Shown here one piece after another: positions 62,055 to 64,000 of a DNA stretch of 64,000 bases (position 1 is its first letter; every line of letters starts with the position of its first letter). This DNA is from Limnoperna fortunei (Eukaryota; Mollusca; Bivalvia; Mytilida; Modiolidae): NCBI GenBank assembly GCA_944474755.1, contig OX104122.1:2784751-2848750 (forward strand), given 5' to 3'. Made by a program: the position numbers and the translations under genes. The notes below the pieces were generated by a model. That model had not been told where the DNA came from. It worked only from the letters and a program-made list of their open reading frames with translations, and made no database searches.

Positions 62055-64000
62055 TTAGACCCAACACAATAATTTCTAACGTAGCATGGGGTCAGCATGA
62101 AGGATATTTTGTTATTGCTGAAATAAACCATATCGAAGTAATTACCTTAGTTGATTCAGGGGCAAGTGTGTCAATTTTGAGAACAGATATTTTTGAGTCT
62201 TTGGATCCTTCATTCCGACCACCACTGCAACCTGTACGTATGAATCTGTTGACTGCTACAGGGGAAGCTTCTGAATTTATTGGGAAAGTCGATTTAAAAT
62301 TAAAGTTAGGTGAACATTGTTTTGAACATGAATTTTTTGTTGCCGAAATAAAAGATCAAACTATACTTGGAATGGATTTCTTTATGAAACATAAAGTTGA
62401 TCTGCTATTTAGTAAATGTAGTTTGAAAATCAAAGGTGATTTTATTCCTTGTTTTACAAATAGGGGAAACCCAAGATGTTGTAGAATTTCCGTTGTTGAA
62501 ACAGCTGAAATACCGGCTAATTGTGAGAAAATTTTAAGGGGTCAAGCTTGTGGTCCTGTCAAATATAATTCTATAGGTGTTGTAGAAGCAAGTACAAGTT
62601 TTTTAGATAAAACCGGTCTGTTGGTCGCGAAAGCTGTCGTACAACATGACAGAAACATAATACCATTACGTGTAGCAAATTTAAGCGACAAGACTGTTGT
62701 GGTTAAAAAGCATACTATTGTTGCAAACTTTGAACCAGCTGAAGTTAAAGCGGTTATTGATAAACCAAAACAAATGACAAAATCTATAAGTTGTGTAAGA
62801 ATGTCGTTAGATAACGAGGTCCCACCTCATTTACTAGAATTATTTAATAAAAGTGCTGAAAAACTTAACGATGGGGAGACAAGAAAACTAAAAGACTTTC
62901 TAATTAAGTTTCAAGACGTATTTTCAAAATACGAATTTGACATAGGCTATACAGAGTTAATAAAACACAAGATCAACACGGGTGACACAAAACCTATTAA
63001 GTTGAAGCCTTATAGGCTCCCGTTGGCAAAACGTGAATGTGCGGAAGCTGAAATAGAAAATATGGCTAAACGAGGTTTAATTGAACCTTCCTCTAGCCCT
63101 TGGTGCTCACCAATAGTAATGGTTACCAAGAAAACAGATAATAAAGTACGATTCTGTTGCGACTACCGTAAAATTAACATGTCGACTGTGAATGATTGCC
63201 AGCCTCTTCCACGAATTGATGATACGCTTGACGCCCTAAGTGGCAACGAATGGCTGAGTACACTAGACTTACGTTCTGGGTACTGGCAATGTGGTTTGGA
63301 GGAAGAAGATCGAGAAAAAACGGCATTTTGTATTCCTGGTAGCGGGCTCTGGTAATTTAGGGTTTTGCCTTTCGGACTTAAAGGAGCGCCTGCCACATTT
63401 GAGAGGCTTATGGAGAAAGTTCTAGCAGGTTTAACATGGCGAGTGTGTCTAGTTTACTTAGACGACGTGGTGGTTTATTCAAAAACGTTTGAAGAGCACA
63501 TAGATAATTTAAGCGACGTTTGTGAAAGAATGAGGGGCGCTAATTTAAAGCTTCATCCTAAAAAGTGTTGTCTTGTTCAAAACGAGGTGACCTTTTTGGG
63601 GCACAAAGTAAGCAAAGAGGGTATTAAAACTGACGAGGCGAAAACTCAAGCTGTTCGTGATTGGCCTACTCCACACAGTGTCAAAGATGTGCGGAGTTTT
63701 ATAGGCTTATGTTCTTACTATAGACGGTTTGTCCAAGATTTCTCTGTAATAGCTAAACCTTTACATCGGTTAACTGAAAAGGGCAGAAAGTTTGTGTGGT
63801 CGGAAGACTGCAATGATGCATTCTTAAAATTAAAACACTGTCTGGTTACGGCCCCAATTCTTGGCTATCCCAGAGATAAGGGTATGTTTATTCTTGATAC
63901 GGATGCAAGTGATATGTGAATGGGAGCAGTTTTGTCACAGAGACAAGACGGGTCAGAAAGAGTCATATGTTATTACAGTAAAACCATTTAAAAGTGTGAA
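61976..64000 (+). pseudogene. pol: Pol polyprotein (protease, reverse transcriptase, start of RNase H) with in-frame stops, partial
   Basis: Single frame, -1 relative to gag, entering the window end. The protease has the retropepsin motif LVDSGAS (D-S-G codons 62153-62161) and ILGMDF downstream. The reverse transcriptase spans about 62940-63540: the KLKPYRLP entry, LIEPSSSPWCSPIVMVTKK, RFCCDYRKIN, STLDLRSGYWQ, LPFGLKGAPATF, the catalytic YLDD at 63455-63466, and NEVTFLGHKVS. The RT connection and RNase H-like region begin at about 63660 (SFIGLCSYYRRF; LDTDASDM). The frame has TAA at 63353-63355 between the SGYWQ and PFGLKGAP motifs, TGA at 63917-63919 just after the DTDASD motif, and TAA at 63989-63991. 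With three stops this copy should not make a complete Pol. Integrase and the 3' LTR are outside the window. Domain order and motifs are those of Ty3/Gypsy elements. Confidence 0.92.

Overview
The window is eukaryotic, AT-rich, repeat-dominated DNA, most likely from a bivalve mollusc. The basis is the repeat content: tRNA-derived SINEs whose 3' part reads AGCTGAAAAATTGCTGAA...GGCGTTAAAC with a CAAACAAAC/CAA tail, short interspersed repeats with the GTTATGGTCCGGAAACC and CAGACAGACAGACAG...TATACCCCCC motifs, a Ty3/Gypsy element, and many minisatellites. The species assignment is inference. No intact host gene was recognised. Roughly half of the window (about 33 kb by my reading) is tandem repeat.

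Layout. 1-7990: satellite of 96-bp units, each a dimer of two 48-bp halves, with a higher-order repeat of about 1.4-1.8 kb and a decayed right edge (6725-7990). 8000-13070: AT-rich non-coding DNA with a SINE remnant and a diverged interspersed repeat. 13073-19347: a broken transposon-like gene. It has an OTU-type cysteine protease domain, a long acidic 33-bp-repeat tract and the N-terminal part of a piggyBac-type transposase, and is flanked on both sides by copies of one ~51-58-bp minisatellite. 19350-31970: about a dozen unrelated minisatellites separated by short AT-rich spacers, with three SINE copies or fragments, a nested interspersed element and two long hairpins. 32117-42667: a 10.5-kb array of a 49/50-bp satellite (about 214 copies). 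42730-51480: a 50-bp array, unique AT-rich DNA, a block of four back-to-back palindromes (44360-45034), a full-length SINE with a perfect 11-bp target duplication, and smaller arrays. 51490-56085: a 168-bp satellite. 56780-56950: a TTTA microsatellite. 57698-58016: a small inverted-repeat element split by a truncated SINE. 59324-64000: the 5' part of a Ty3/Gypsy LTR retrotransposon (LTR, primer-binding site, gag, protease, reverse transcriptase, start of RNase H), which runs off the window and carries in-frame stops in pol.

The clearest gene set is the retrotransposon. Gag would build the particle, and the protease-RT-RNase H polyprotein in the -1 frame would process it and copy the RNA from the tRNA-primed site. 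This copy is inactivated by nonsense codons.

The most unusual signals are: (1) five long hairpins with unrelated stems but the same tip, GAG + mini-stem + CGA; (2) the apparent OTU protease-piggyBac transposase fusion; (3) the 96-bp satellite edge, which looks like the ancestral 48-bp monomer.
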